From: Megachile rotundata
Lineage: Eukaryota > Arthropoda > Insecta > Hymenoptera > Megachilidae
Assembly: GCF_050947335.1 (NCBI RefSeq)
Contig: NW_027473614.1
Span: 62,001 to 126,000, forward strand
Direction of reading: 5' to 3'
Length of the DNA: 64,000 bases
Part shown: positions 51,925-64,000 of the stretch, piece by piece
Numbering within the stretch: the first letter of the stretch is position 1
How the letters are laid out: the number at the start of each line of letters is the position of its first letter
The notes under the pieces: generated by a model
What the model was told of the DNA's origin: nothing
The model's database searches: none
The model's input: the letters and a program-made list of their open reading frames with translations, nothing else
Translations under genes and position numbers: made by a program

Positions 51925-53777
51925 TAAGTTATCGTAACTGAGCACAATTCAACACCACAATGAACAATTTTGCTCGTTTTGCACGAATTATGCTCATTTT
52001 CGCACGATTCAGACTCTAATTCGCACATATCCGATGTAATTCGACTCTGTACTATCTAGTCATGTTAAGTTATCGTAACTGAGCACAATTCAACACCACA
52101 ATGAACAATTTTGCTCGTTTTGGAAGAATTATGCTCATTTTCGCACGATTCAGCCTCTAATTCGCACATATCCGCTGTAATTCGACTCTGTACTATCTAG
52201 TTATGTTAAGTTATCCTATCTGAGCACAATTCAACACCACAACGAACAATTTTGCTCGTTTTGCACGAATTATGCTCATTTTCGCACGATTCAGCCTCTA
52301 ATTCGCACATATCCGCTGTAATTCGACTCTGTACTATCTAGTCATGTTAAGTTATCGTAACTGAGCACAATTCGACACCACAATGAACAATTTTGCTCGT
52401 TTTGAACGAATTATGCTCATTTTCGCACGATTCAGCCTCTAATTCGCACATATCCGCTGTAATTCGACTCTGTACTATCTAGTCATGTTAAGTTATCGTA
52501 ACTGAGCACATTTCAACACCACAATGAACAATTTTGCTGGTTTTGAACGAATTATGCTCATTTTCGCACGATTCAGCCTCTAATTCGCACATATCCGCTG
52601 TAATTCGACTCTGTACTATCTAGTCATGTTAAGTTATCGTAACTGAGCACAATTCAACACCACAATGAACAATTTTGCTGGTTTTGAACGAATTATGCTC
52701 ATTTTCGCACGATTCAGCCTCTAATTCGCACATATCCGCTGTAATTCGACTCTGTACTATCTAGTTATGTTAGGTTATCCTATCTGAGCACAATTCAACA
52801 CCACAATGAACAATTTTGCTCGTTTTGCACGAATTTTGCTCGTTTTGCACGAATTATGCTCATTTTCGCACGATTCAGCCTCTAATTCGCACATATCCGC
52901 TGTAATTCGCCTCTGTACTATCTAGTCATGTTAAGTTATCGTAACTGAGCACAATTCAACACCACAATGAACAATTTTGCTCGTTTTGCACGAATTATGC
53001 CCATTTTCGCACGATTCAGACTCTAATTCGCACATATCCGATGTAATTCGACTCTGTACTATCTAGTCATGTTAAGTTATCGTAACTGAGCACAATTCAA
53101 CACCACAATGAACAATTTTGCTCGTTTTGGAAGAATTATGCTCATTTTCGCACGATTCAGCCTCTAATTCGCACATATCCGCTGTAATTCGACTCTGTAC
53201 TATCTAGTTATGTTAAGTTATCCTATCTGAGCACAATTCAACACCACAACGAACAATTTTGCTCGTTTTGCACGAATTATGCTCATTTTCGCACGATTCG
53301 GCCTCTAATTCGCACATATCCGCTGTAATTCGACTCTGTACTATCTAGTCATGTTAAGTTATCGTAACTGAGCACAATTCGACACCACAATGAACAATTT
53401 TGCTCGTTTTGAACGAATTATGCTCATTTTCGCACGATTCAGCCTCTAATTCGCACATATCCGCTGTAATTCGACTCTGTACTATCTAGTCATGTTAAGT
53501 TATCGTAACTGAGCACAATTCAACACCACAATGAACAATTTTGCTGGTTTTGAACGAATTATGCTCATTTTCGCACGATTCAGCCTCTAATTCGCACATA
53601 TCCGCTGTAATTCGACTCTGTACTATCTAGTCATGTTAAGTTATCGTAACTGAGCACAATTCAACACCACAATGAACAATTTTGCTGGTTTTGAACGAAT
53701 TATGCTCATTTTCGCACGATTCAGCCTCTAATTCGCACATATCCGCTGTAATTCGACTCTGTACTATCTAGTTATGT

Positions 53778-53958
53778 TAGGTTATCCTATCTGAGCACAA
53801 TTCAACACCACAATGAACAATTTTGCTCGTTTTGCACGAATTTTGCTCGTTTTGCACGAATTTTGCTCGTTTTGCACGAATTATGCTCATTTTCGCACGA
53901 TTCAGCCTCTAATTCGCACATATCCGCTGTAATTCGCCTCTGTACTATCTAGTCATGT
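53778..53958 (+). repeat. Second 181-bp monomer with the 20-bp unit tripled
   Basis: It has the same triple structure as the copy at 51,744 and the same place in the 7-monomer unit. The intervening unit at 52,771 has only the double form. The two triple copies therefore alternate with a double copy. This fits a two-unit (14-monomer) duplication, or two separate slippage events. Confidence 0.9.
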
Positions 53959-56900
53959 TAAGTTATCGTAACTGAGCACAATTCAACACCACAATGAACA
54001 ATTTTGCTCGTTTTGCACGAATTATGCTCATTTTCGCACGATTCAGACTCTAATTCGCACATATCCGATGTAATTCGACTCTGTACTATCTAGTCATGTT
54101 AAGTTATCGTAACTGAGCACAATTCAACACCACAATGAACAATTTTGCTCGTTTTGGAAGAATTATGCTCATTTTCGCACGATTCAGCCTCTAATTCGCA
54201 CATATCCGCTGTAATTCGACTCTGTACTATCTAGTTATGTTAAGTTATCCTATCTGAGCACAATTCAACACCACAACGAACAATTTTGCTCGTTTTGCAC
54301 GAATTATGCTCATTTTCGCACGATTCAGCCTCTAATTCGCACATATCCGCTGTAATTCGACTCTGTACTATCTAGTCATGTTAAGTTATCGTAACTGAGC
54401 ACAATTCGACACCACAATGAACAATTTTGCTCGTTTTGAACGAATTATGCTCATTTTCGCACGATTCAGCCTCTAATTCGCACATATCCGCTGTAATTCG
54501 ACTCTGTACTATCTAGTCATGTTAAGTTATCGTAACTGAGCACATTTCAACACCACAATGAACAATTTTGCTGGTTTTGAACGAATTATGCTCATTTTCG
54601 CACGATTCAGCCTCTAATTCGCACATATCCGCTGTAATTCGACTCTGTACTATCTAGTCATGTTAAGTTATCGTAACTGAGCACAATTCAACACCACAAT
54701 GAACAATTTTGCTGGTTTTGAACGAATTATGCTCATTTCGCACGATTCAGCCTCTAATTCGCACATATCCGCTGTAATTCGACTCTGTACTATCTAGTTA
54801 TGTTAGGTTATCCTATCTGAGCACAATTCAACACCACAATGAACAATTTTGCTCGTTTTGCACGAATTTTGCTCGTTTTGCACGAATTATGCTCATTTTC
54901 GCACGATTCAGCCTCTAATTCGCACATATCCGCTGTAATTCGCCTCTGTACTATCTAGTCATGTTAAGTTATCGTAACTGAGCACAATTCAACACCACAA
55001 TGAACAATTTTGCTCGTTTTGCACGAATTATGCTCATTTTCGCACGATTCAGACTCTAATTCGCACATATCCGATGTAATTCGACTCTGTACTATCTAGT
55101 CATGTTAAGTTATCGTAACTGAGCACAATTCAACACCACAATGAACAATTTTGCTCGTTTTGGAAGAATTATGCTCATTTTCGCACGATTCAGCCTCTAA
55201 TTCGCACATATCCGCTGTAATTCGACTCTGTACTATCTAGTTATGTTAAGTTATCCTATCTGAGCACAATTCAACACCACAACGAACAATTTTGCTCGTT
55301 TTGCACGAATTATGCTCATTTTCGCACGATTCAGCCTCTAATTCGCACATATCCGCTGTAATTCGACTCTGTACTATCTAGTCATGTTAAGTTATCGTAA
55401 CTGAGCACAATTCGACACCACAATGAACAATTTTGCTCGTTTTGAACGAATTATGCTCATTTTCGCACGATTCAGCCTCTAATTCGCACATATCCGCTGT
55501 AATTCGACTCTGTACTATCTAGTCATGTTAAGTTATCGTAACTGAGCACAATTCAACACCACAATGAACAATTTTGCTGGTTTTGAACGAATTATGCTCA
55601 TTTTCGCACGATTCAGCCTCTAATTCGCACATATCCGCTGTAATTCGACTCTGTACTATTTAGTCATGTTAAGTTATCGTAACTGAGCACAATTCAACAC
55701 CACAATGAACAATTTTGCTCGTTTTGCACGAATTATGCTCATTTTCGCACGATTCAGCTTCTAATTCGCACATATCCGCTGTAATTCGACTCTGTACTAT
55801 CTAGTCATGTTAAGTTATCGTAACTGAGCACAATTCAACACCACAATGAACAATTTTGCTCGTTTTGAACGAATTATGCTCATTTTCGCACGATTCAGCC
55901 TCTAATTCGCACATATCCGCTGTAATTCGACTCTGTACTATCTAGTTATGTTAAGTTATCCTATCTGAGCACAATTCAACACCACAACGAACAATTTTGC
56001 TCGTTTTGCACGAATTATGCTCATTTTCGCACGATTCAGCCTCTAATTCGCACATATCCGCTGTAATTCGACTCTGTACTATCTAGTCATGTTAAGTTAT
56101 CGTAACTGAGCACAATTCAGCACCACAATGAACAATTTTGCTCGTTTTGAACGAATTATGCTCATTTTCGCACGATTCAGCCTCTAATTCGCACATATCC
56201 GCTGTAATTCGACTCTGTACTATCTAGTCATGTTAAGTTATCGTAACTGAGCACAATTCAACAGCACAATGAACAATTTTGCTGGTTTTGAACGAATTAT
56301 GCTCATGTTCTCACGATTCAACCTCTAATTCGCACATATCCGCTGTAATTCGACTCTGTACTATCTAGTTATGTTAAGTTATCCTATCTGAGCACAATTC
56401 AACACCACAATGAGCAATTTTGCTCGTTTTGCACGAATATTGCTCGTTTTGCACGAATTATGCTCATTTTCGCACGATTCAGCCTCTAATTCGCACATAT
56501 CCGCTGTAATTCGACTCTGTACTATCTAGTCATGTTAAGTTATCGTAACTGAGCACAATTCAACACCACAATGAACAATTTTGCTGGTTTTGAACGAATT
56601 ATGCTCATTTTCGCACGATTCAGCCTCTAATTCGCACATATCCGCTGTAATTCGACTCTGTACTATCTAGTCATGTTAAGTTATCGTAACTGAGCACAAT
56701 TCAACACCACAATGAACTATTTTGCTGGTTTTGAACGAATTATGCTCATTTTCGCACGATTCAGCCTCTAATTCGCACATATCCGCTGTAATTCGACTCT
56801 GTACTATCTAGTTATGTTAAGTTATCCTATCTGAGCACAATTCAACACCACAACGAACAATTTTGCTCGTTTTGCACGAATTATGCGCATTTTCGCACGA

Positions 56901-57961
56901 TTCAGCCTCTAATTCGCACATATCCGCTGTAATTCGACTCTGTACTATCTAGACATGTTAAGTTATCGTAACTGAGCACAATTCAACACCACAATGAACA
57001 ATTTTGTTGGTTTTGAACGAATTATGCTCATTTTCGCACGATTCAGCCTCTAATTCGCACATATCCGCTGTAATTCGACTCTGTACTATCTAGTCATGTT
57101 AAGTTATCGTAACTGAGCACAATTCAACACCACAATGAACAATTTTGCTGGTTTTGAACGAATTATGCTCATTTTCGCACGATTCAGCCTCTAATTCGCA
57201 CATATCCGCTGTAATTCGACTCTGTACTATCTAGTCATGTTAAGTTATCGTAACTGAGCACAATTCAACACCACAATGAACAATTTTGCTCGTTTTGAAC
57301 GAATTATGCTCATTTTCGCACGATTCAGCCTCTAATTCGCACATATCCGCTGTAATTCGACTCTGTACTATCTAGACATGTTAAGTTATCGTAACTGAGC
57401 ACAACTCAACACCACAATGAACAATTTTGCTGGTTTTGAACGAATTATGCTCATTTTCGCACGATTCAGCCTCTAATTCGCACATATCCGCTGTAATTCG
57501 ACTCTGTACTATCTAGTTATGTTAAGTTATCCTATCTGAGCACAATTTCACACCACAATGAACAATTTTGCTCGTTTTGAACGAATTTTGCTCATTTTCG
57601 AACGATTCAGCCTCTAATTCGCACATATCCGCTGTAATTCGACTCTGTACTATCTAGTTATGTTAAGTTATCCTATCTGAGCACAATTCCACACCACAAT
57701 GAACAATTTTGCTGGTTTTGAACGAATTATGCTCATTTTCGCACGATTCAGCCTCTAATTCGCACATATCCGCTGTAATTCGACTCTGTACTATCTAGTC
57801 ATGTTAAGTTATCGTAACTGAGCACAATTCAACACCACAATGAACAATTTTGCTGGTTTTGAACGAATTATGCTCATTTTCGCACGATTCAGCCTCTAAT
57901 TCGCACATATCCGCTGTAATTCGACTCTGTACTATCTAGTCATGTTAAGTTATCGTAACTG

Positions 57962-58368
57962 AGCACAATTCAACACCACAATGAACAATTTTGCTGGTTT
58001 TGGACGAATTATGCTCATTTTCGCACGAATCAGCCTCTAATTCGCACACATCCGCTGTAATTCGACTCTGTACTATCTAGTCATGTTGAGTTATCGTAAC
58101 TGAGCACAATTCAACACCACAATGAACAATTTTGCTCGTTTTGCACGAATTATGTTCATTTTCGCACGATTCAGCCTCTAATTCGCACATATCCGCTGTA
58201 ATTCGACTCTGTACCATCTAGTTATGTTAAGTTATCCTATCTGAGCACAATTCAACACCACATTGAACAATTTTGGTCGTTTTGCACGAATTATGCTCAT
58301 TTTCGCACGATTCAGCCTCTAATTCGCACATATCCGCTGTAATTCGACTCTGTACTATCTCGTCATGT
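57962..58368 (+). repeat. Three unusually diverged monomers at a block edge
   Basis: Eight substitutions that I did not see in most other monomers fall here: 'ttggacg' (about 58,003), 'cgaatcag' (about 58,029), 'cgcacacatcc' (about 58,049), 'gttgagtta' (about 58,088), 'gtaccatc' (about 58,215), 'cacattgaac' (about 58,263), 'ttttggtcg' (about 58,276) and 'tatctcgtc' (58,361). No base is gained or lost. They sit directly before the 7-monomer unit that starts at 58,369. Confidence 0.7.
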
Positions 58369-60080
58369 TAAGTTATCGTAACTGAGCACAATTCAACACC
58401 ACAATGAACAATTTTGCTCGTTTTGCACGAATTATGCTCATTTTCGCACGATTCAGACTCTAATTCGCACATATCCGATGTAATTCGACTCTGTACTATC
58501 TAGTCATGTTAAGTTATCGTAACTGAGCACAATTCAACACCACAATGAACAATTTTGCTCGTTTTGGAAGAATTATGCTCATTTTCGCACGATTCAGCCT
58601 CTAATTCGCACATATCCGCTGTAATTCGACTCTGTACTATCTAGTTATGTTAAGTTATCCTATCTGAGCACAATTCAACACCACAACGAACAATTTTGCT
58701 CGTTTTGCACGAATTATGCTCATTTTCGCACGATTCAGCCTCTAATTCGCACATATCCGCTGTAATTCGACTCTGTACTATCTAGTCATGTTAAGTTATC
58801 GTAACTGAGCACAATTCGACACCACAATGAACAATTTTGCTCGTTTTGAACGAATTATGCTCATTTTCGCACGATTCAGCCTCTAATTCGCACATATCCG
58901 CTGTAATTCGACTCTGTACTATCTAGTCATGTTAAGTTATCGTAACTGAGCACATTTCAACACCACAATGAACAATTTTGCTGGTTTTGAACGAATTATG
59001 CTCATTTTCGCACGATTCAGCCTCTAATTCGCACATATCCGCTGTAATTCGACTCTGTACTATCTAGTCATGTTAAGTTATCGTAACTGAGCACAATTCA
59101 ACACCACAATGAACAATTTTGCTGGTTTTGAACGAATTATGCTCATTTTCGCACGATTCAGCCTCTAATTCGCACATATCCGCTGTAATTCGACTCTGTA
59201 CTATCTAGTTATGTTAGGTTATCCTATCTGAGCACAATTCAACACCACAATGAACAATTTTGCTCGTTTTGCACGAATTTTGCTCGTTTTGCACGAATTA
59301 TGCTCATTTTCGCACGATTCAGCCTCTAATTCGCACATATCCGCTGTAATTCGCCTCTGTACTATCTAGTCATGTTAAGTTATCGTAACTGAGCACAATT
59401 CAACACCACAATGAACAATTTTGCTCGTTTTGCACGAATTATGCTCATTTTCGCACGATTCAGACTCTAATTCGCACATATCCGATGTAATTCGACTCTG
59501 TACTATCTAGTCATGTTAAGTTATCGTAACTGAGCACAATTCAACACCACAATGAACAATTTTGCTCGTTTTGGAAGAATTATGCTCATTTTCGCACGAT
59601 TCAGCCTCTAATTCGCACATATCCGCTGTAATTCGACTCTGTACTATCTAGTTATGTTAAGTTATCCTATCTGAGCACAATTCAACACCACAACGAACAA
59701 TTTTGCTCGTTTTGCACGAATTATGCTCATTTTCGCACGATTCAGCCTCTAATTCGCACATATCCGCTGTAATTCGACTCTGTACTATCTAGTCATGTTA
59801 AGTTATCGTAACTGAGCACAATTCGACACCACAATGAACAATTTTGCTCGTTTTGAACGAATTATGCTCATTTTCGCACGATTCAGCCTCTAATTCGCAC
59901 ATATCCGCTGTAATTCGACTCTGTACTATCTAGTCATGTTAAGTTATCGTAACTGAGCACAATTCAACACCACAATGAACAATTTTGCTGGTTTTGAACG
60001 AATTATGCTCATTTTCGCACGATTCAGCCTCTAATTCGCACATATCCGCTGTAATTCGACTCTGTACTATCTAGTCATGT
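58369..60080 (+). repeat. 7-monomer higher-order unit, last copies in the window
   Basis: The first copy starts at its second monomer (58,369) and runs six monomers to 59,214, including 'gcacatttcaac'. The next copy, 59,215-60,080, has the 161-bp first monomer and then five more. Both 54,804-55,669 and this last copy are followed by a 'cgttttgcacg' monomer, so the right-hand junction is shared. Confidence 0.86.
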
Positions 60081-61490
60081 TAAGTTATCGTAACTGAGCA
60101 CAATTCAACACCACAATGAACAATTTTGCTCGTTTTGCACGAATTATGCTCATTTTCGCACGATTCAGCCTCTAATTCGCACATATCCGCTGTAATTCGA
60201 CTCTGTACTATCTAGTCATGTTAAGTTATCGTAACTGAGCACAATTCAACACCACAATGAACAATTTTGCTCGTTTTGAACGAATTATGCTCATTTTCGC
60301 ACGATTCAGCCTCTAATTCGCACATATCCGCTGTAATTCGACTCTGTACTATCTAGTTATGTTAAGTTATCCTATCTGAGCACAATTCAACACCACAACG
60401 AACAATTTTGCTCGTTTTGCACGAATTATGCTCATTTTCGCACGATTCAGCCTCTAATTCGCACATATCCGCTGTAATTCGACTCTGTACTATCTAGTCA
60501 TGTTAAGTTATCGTAACTGAGCACAATTCGACACCACAATGAACAATTTTGCTGGTTTTGAACGAATTATGCTCATTTTCGCACGATTCAGCCTCTAATT
60601 CGCACATATCCGCTGTAATTCGACTCTGTACTATCTAGTCATGTTAAGTTATCGTAACTGAGCACAATTCAACACCACAATGAACAATTTTGCTGGTTTT
60701 GAACGAATTATGCTCATTTTCGCACGATTCAGCCTCTAATTCGCACATATCCGCTGTAATTCGACTCTGTACTATCTAGTCATGTTAAGTTATCGTAACT
60801 GAGCACAATTCAACACCACAATGAACAATTTTGATCGTTTTGAACGAATTATGCTCATTTTCGCACGATTCAGCCTCTAATTCGCACATATCCGCTGTAA
60901 TTCGACTCTGTACTATCTAGACATGTTAAGTTATCGTAACTGAGCACAATTCAACACCACAATGAACAATTTTGCTCGTTTTGAACGAATTATGTTCATT
61001 TTCGCACGATTCAGCCTCTAATTCGCACATATCCGCTATAATTCGACTCTGTACTATCTAGTTATGTTAAGTTATCCTATCTGAGCACAATTCAACACCA
61101 CAATGAACAATTTTGCTCGTTTTGAACGAATTTTGCTCATTTTCGAACGATTCAGCCTCTAATTCGCACATATCCGCTGTAATTCGACTCTGTACTATCT
61201 AGTCATGTTAAGTTATCGTAACTGAGCACAATTCAACACCACAATGTACAATTTTGATCGTTTTGAACGAATTATGCTCATTTTCGCACGATTCAGCCTC
61301 TAATTCGCACATATCCGCTGTAATTCGACTCTGTACTATCTAGTTATGTTAAGTTATCCTATCTGAGCACAATTCATCACCACAACGAACAATTTTGCTC
61401 GTTTTGAACGAATTATGCTGATTTTCGCACGATTCAGCCTCTAATTCGCACATATCCGCTGTAATTCGACTCTGTACTATCTAGTCATGT

Positions 61491-64000
61491 TAAGTTATCG
61501 TAACTGAGCACAATTCAACACCACATTGAACAATTTTGCTCGTTTTGCACGAATTATGCTCATTTTCGCACGATTCAGCCTCTAATTCGCACATATCCGA
61601 TGTAATTCGACTCTGTACTATCTAGTCATGTTAAGTTATCGTAACTGAGCACAATTCAACACCACAATGAACAATTTTGCTCGTTTTGGAAGAATTATGC
61701 TCATTTTCGCACGATTCAGCCTCTAATTCGCACATATCCGCTGTAATTCGACTCTGTACTATCCAGTTATGTTAAGTTATCCTATCTGAGCACAATTCAA
61801 CACCACAATGAACAATTTTGCTCGTTTTGCACGAATTATGTTCATTTTCGCACGATTCAGCCTCTAATTCGCACATATCCGCTGTAATTCGACTCTGTAC
61901 TATCTAGTCATGTTAAGTTATCGTAACTGAGCACAATTCAACAGCACAATGAACAATTTTGCTGGTTTTGAACGAATTATGCTCATTTTCGCACAATTCA
62001 GCCTCTAATTCGCACATATCCGCTGTAATTCGACTATGTACTATCTAGTCATGTTAAGTTATCGTAACTGAGCACAATTCAACACCACAATGAACAATTT
62101 TGCTCGTTTTGCACGAATTATGCTCATTTTCGCACGATTCAGCCTCTAATTCGCACATATCCGATGTAATTCGACTCTGTACTATCTAGTCATGTTAAGT
62201 TATCGTAACTGAGCACAATTCAATACCACAATGAACAATTTTGCTCGTTTTGGAAGATTTATGCTCATTTTCGCACGATTCAGCCTCTAATTCGCACATA
62301 TCCGCTGTAATTCGACTCTGTACTATCTAGTTATGTTAAGTTATCCTATCTGAGCACAATTCAACACCACAATGAACAATTTTGCTCGTTTTGCACGAAT
62401 TTTGCTCGTTTTGCACGAATTATGCTCATTTTCGCACGATTCAGCCTCTAATTCGCACATATCCGCTATAATTCGACTCTGTACTATCTAGTCATGTTAA
62501 GTTATCCTATCTGAGCACAATTCAACACCACAACGAACAATTTTGCTCGTTTTGCACGAATTATGCTCATTTTCGCACGATTCAGCCTCTAATTCGCACA
62601 TATCCGCTGTAATTCGACTCTGTACTATCTAGTCATGTTAGGTTATCGTAACTGAGCACAATTCAGCACCACAATGAACAATTTTGCTCGTTTTGAACGA
62701 ATTATGCTCATTTTCGCACGATTCAGCCTCTAATTCGCACATATCCGCTGTAATTCGACTCTGTACTATCTAGTCATGTTAAGTTATCGTAACTGAGCAC
62801 AATTCAACACCACAATGAACAATTTTGCTGGTTTTGAACGAATTATGCTCATTTTCGCACGATTCAGCCTCTAATTCGCATATATCCGCTGTAATTCGAC
62901 TCTGTACTATCTAGTTATGTTAAGTTATCCTATCTGAGCACAATTCAACACCACAACGAACAATTTTGCTCGTTTTGCACGAATTATGCTCATTTTCGCA
63001 CGATTCAGCCTCTAATTCGCACATATCAGCTGTAATTCGACTCTGTACTATCTAGTCATGTTAAGTTATCGTAACTGAGCACAATTCAACACCACAATGT
63101 TCAATTTTGATCGTTTTGAACGAATTATGCTCATTTTCGCACGATTCAGCCTCTAATTCGCACATATCCGCTGTAATTCGACTCTGTACTATCTAGTTAT
63201 GTTAAGTTATCCTATCTGAGCACAATTCATCACCACAACGAACAATTTTGCTCGTTTTCAACGAATTATGCTGATTTTCGCACGATTCAGCCTCTAATTC
63301 GCACATATCCGCTGTAATTCGACTCTGTACTATCTAGTCATGTTAAGTTATCGTAACTGAGCACAATTCAACACCACAATGAACAATTTTGCTCGTTTTG
63401 CACGAATTATGCTCATTTTCGCACGATTCAGCCTCTAATTCGCACATATCCGATGTAATTCGACTCTGTACTATCTAGTCATGTTAAGTTATCGTAACTG
63501 AGCACAATTCAACACCACAATGAACAATTTTGCTCGTTTTGGAAGAATTATGCTCATTTTCGCACGATTCAGCCTCTAATTCGCACATATCCGCTGTAAT
63601 TCGACTCTGTACTATCCAGTTATGTTAAGTTATCCTATCTGAGCACAATTCAACACCACAATGAACAATTTTGCTCGTTTTGCACGAATTATGTTCATTT
63701 TCGCACGATTCAGCCTCTAATTCGCACATATCCGCTGTAATTCGACTCTGTACTATCTAGTCATGTTAAGTTATCGTAACTGAGCACAATTCAACAGCAC
63801 AATGACCAATTTTGCTGGTTTTGAACGAATTATGCTCATTTTCGCACAATTCAGCCTCTAATTCGCACATATCCGCTGTAATTCGACTATGTACTATCTA
63901 GTCATGTTAAGTTATCGTAACTGAGCACAATTCAACACCACAATGAACAATTTTGCTCGTTTTGCACGAATTATGCTCATTTTCGCACGATTCAGCCTCT
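61491..64000 (+). repeat. 2.5-kb segment, partner of 16,598-19,107
   Basis: Differences from the partner include 'cattgaac' (about 61,526), 'gatttatg' (about 62,268), 'taggttatcg' (about 62,640), 'atatcagctg' (about 63,028), 'gttttcaacg' (about 63,259) and 'atgaccaa' (about 63,806). Its first 1.2 kb is also shared with 49,448-50,650, so three loci carry this block. The window ends inside a monomer. Confidence 0.87.

Larger units (their letters stand above)
51744..55669 (+). repeat. 7-monomer higher-order unit, four consecutive copies
   Basis: Copies start at 51,744, 52,771, 53,778 and 54,804. The spacings are 1,027, 1,007 and 1,026 bp; the first and third units begin with the 181-bp monomer, and the third has lost one t in 'catttcg' near 54,736. 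The fourth keeps six monomers, ending at 55,669. 'gcacatttcaac' occurs in the first and third units only, alternating with 'gcacaattcaac'. This supports duplication of a pair of units. Confidence 0.9.
1..64000 (+). repeat. 141-bp satellite DNA array filling the whole window
   Basis: Every part of the window aligns to one 141-bp monomer with only scattered substitutions. All copies point the same way; I saw no inverted copy and no stretch of unrelated sequence. Landmark counting (the 'atgaac' position, base 36 to base 63,943) gives exactly 447 periods of 141 bp once 44 extra 20-bp units are subtracted and single-base indels cancel. The consensus is about 38% G+C, with C well above G on this strand (about 34 to 20 per monomer). 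Every monomer carries stop codons in all six frames (for example tga after ccacaa, taa after ctc, tag in atctag), so nothing here is coding. Arrays of this kind are typical of centromeric or pericentromeric heterochromatin in eukaryotes; that location is inferred. The taxon cannot be read from the sequence. Confidence 0.98.

Noticed and set aside
1..64000. CRISPR array
   Set aside because: The repeats are regular but the whole 141-bp period is conserved. There are no variable spacers between short repeats, no leader and no cas genes.
1..64000. Protein-coding repeats (141 is a multiple of three)
   Set aside because: All six frames hit a stop codon within every monomer. The longest ATG-led frame in the consensus is about 19 codons ('atgaacaat...' to 'ctctaa'), and the 161-bp monomers shift frame.
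1..64000. Plasmid or phage origin iterons
   Set aside because: Iteron arrays are short (tens to hundreds of bp) and lie beside replication genes. Here the array is at least 64 kb with higher-order structure and no gene.
1..64000. Telomeric, rDNA-spacer or transposon-derived sequence
   Set aside because: There is no short telomere motif, no rRNA-like sequence, no terminal inverted repeats, poly-A tail, long terminal repeats or coding remnant anywhere in the window.
1..64000. A hidden unique gene or defence system inside the array
   Set aside because: I followed the landmark positions through the window and the monomer and 20-bp arithmetic closes exactly. No unexplained stretch of more than a few bases remains.
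1..64000. Naming the host species from the satellite
   Set aside because: The monomer resembles no satellite I can name with confidence. Composition alone does not identify a taxon.

Overview
The window is one uninterrupted block of eukaryotic satellite DNA. From the first base to the last it is a head-to-tail array of a 141-bp monomer (about 38% G+C), all in the same orientation. It holds no gene, RNA gene, mobile element or unique sequence. Counting by hand from the base-36 landmark of the first monomer to the same landmark in the last (63,943), the distance is exactly 447 x 141 bp plus 44 x 20 bp, with single-base insertions and deletions cancelling out. That makes 447 complete monomers plus a final partial one of 93 bp. 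Both window edges lie inside the array, so its true length is unknown. A homogeneous, transposon-free array this long, with higher-order repeats, is typical of centromeric or pericentromeric heterochromatin. The species cannot be named from the sequence. CpG is in excess of expectation, which argues against a heavily CpG-methylated genome or for recent amplification.

Monomer level: the 141-bp unit can be cut into six blocks of 20 bp and one of 21 bp. The middle blocks still resemble each other, so the monomer probably grew from a ~20-bp ancestor. The same 20-bp unit (core gctcgttttgcacgaa) is still being duplicated: 42 monomers carry an extra copy (161 bp), and two of these carry two extra copies (181 bp). 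This unit contains, on the minus strand, a site matching 8 of the 9 essential bases of the mammalian CENP-B box, and a 13-bp dyad overlaps it. Point variants divide the monomers into box-retaining and box-losing classes.

Higher-order level, left to right. 1-634 is a segment seen again at 26,850 and 30,153. 570-2,604 and 5,243-7,277 are near-identical copies. 4,694-5,257 contains two hybrid monomers. 7,725-9,004 is a stretch with unusual single-base indels. 8,682-9,669 is one copy of a 7-monomer unit. 11,100-14,563 is two copies of a 12-monomer (1,732 bp) unit. 16,598-19,107 is a 2.5-kb segment that reappears at 61,491-64,000. 20,002-21,270 is a 3-monomer (423 bp) unit. 22,137-23,969 is a 7-monomer (987 bp) unit. 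26,272-32,381 is a 23-monomer (3,303 bp) duplication. 34-42 kb contains rearranged copies of the first 9 kb. 43,104-46,285 is two copies of an 11-monomer (1,591 bp) unit. 46,870-60,080 holds most copies of the 7-monomer, 1,007/1,027-bp unit, interspersed with segments shared with 16-19 kb and 61-64 kb.

The picture is of a satellite evolving by unequal exchange: nested duplications from one 20-bp block up to several kilobases, deletion hybrids at block edges, and near-identity between segments up to 45 kb apart. No protein-coding or bacterial-type system is present.
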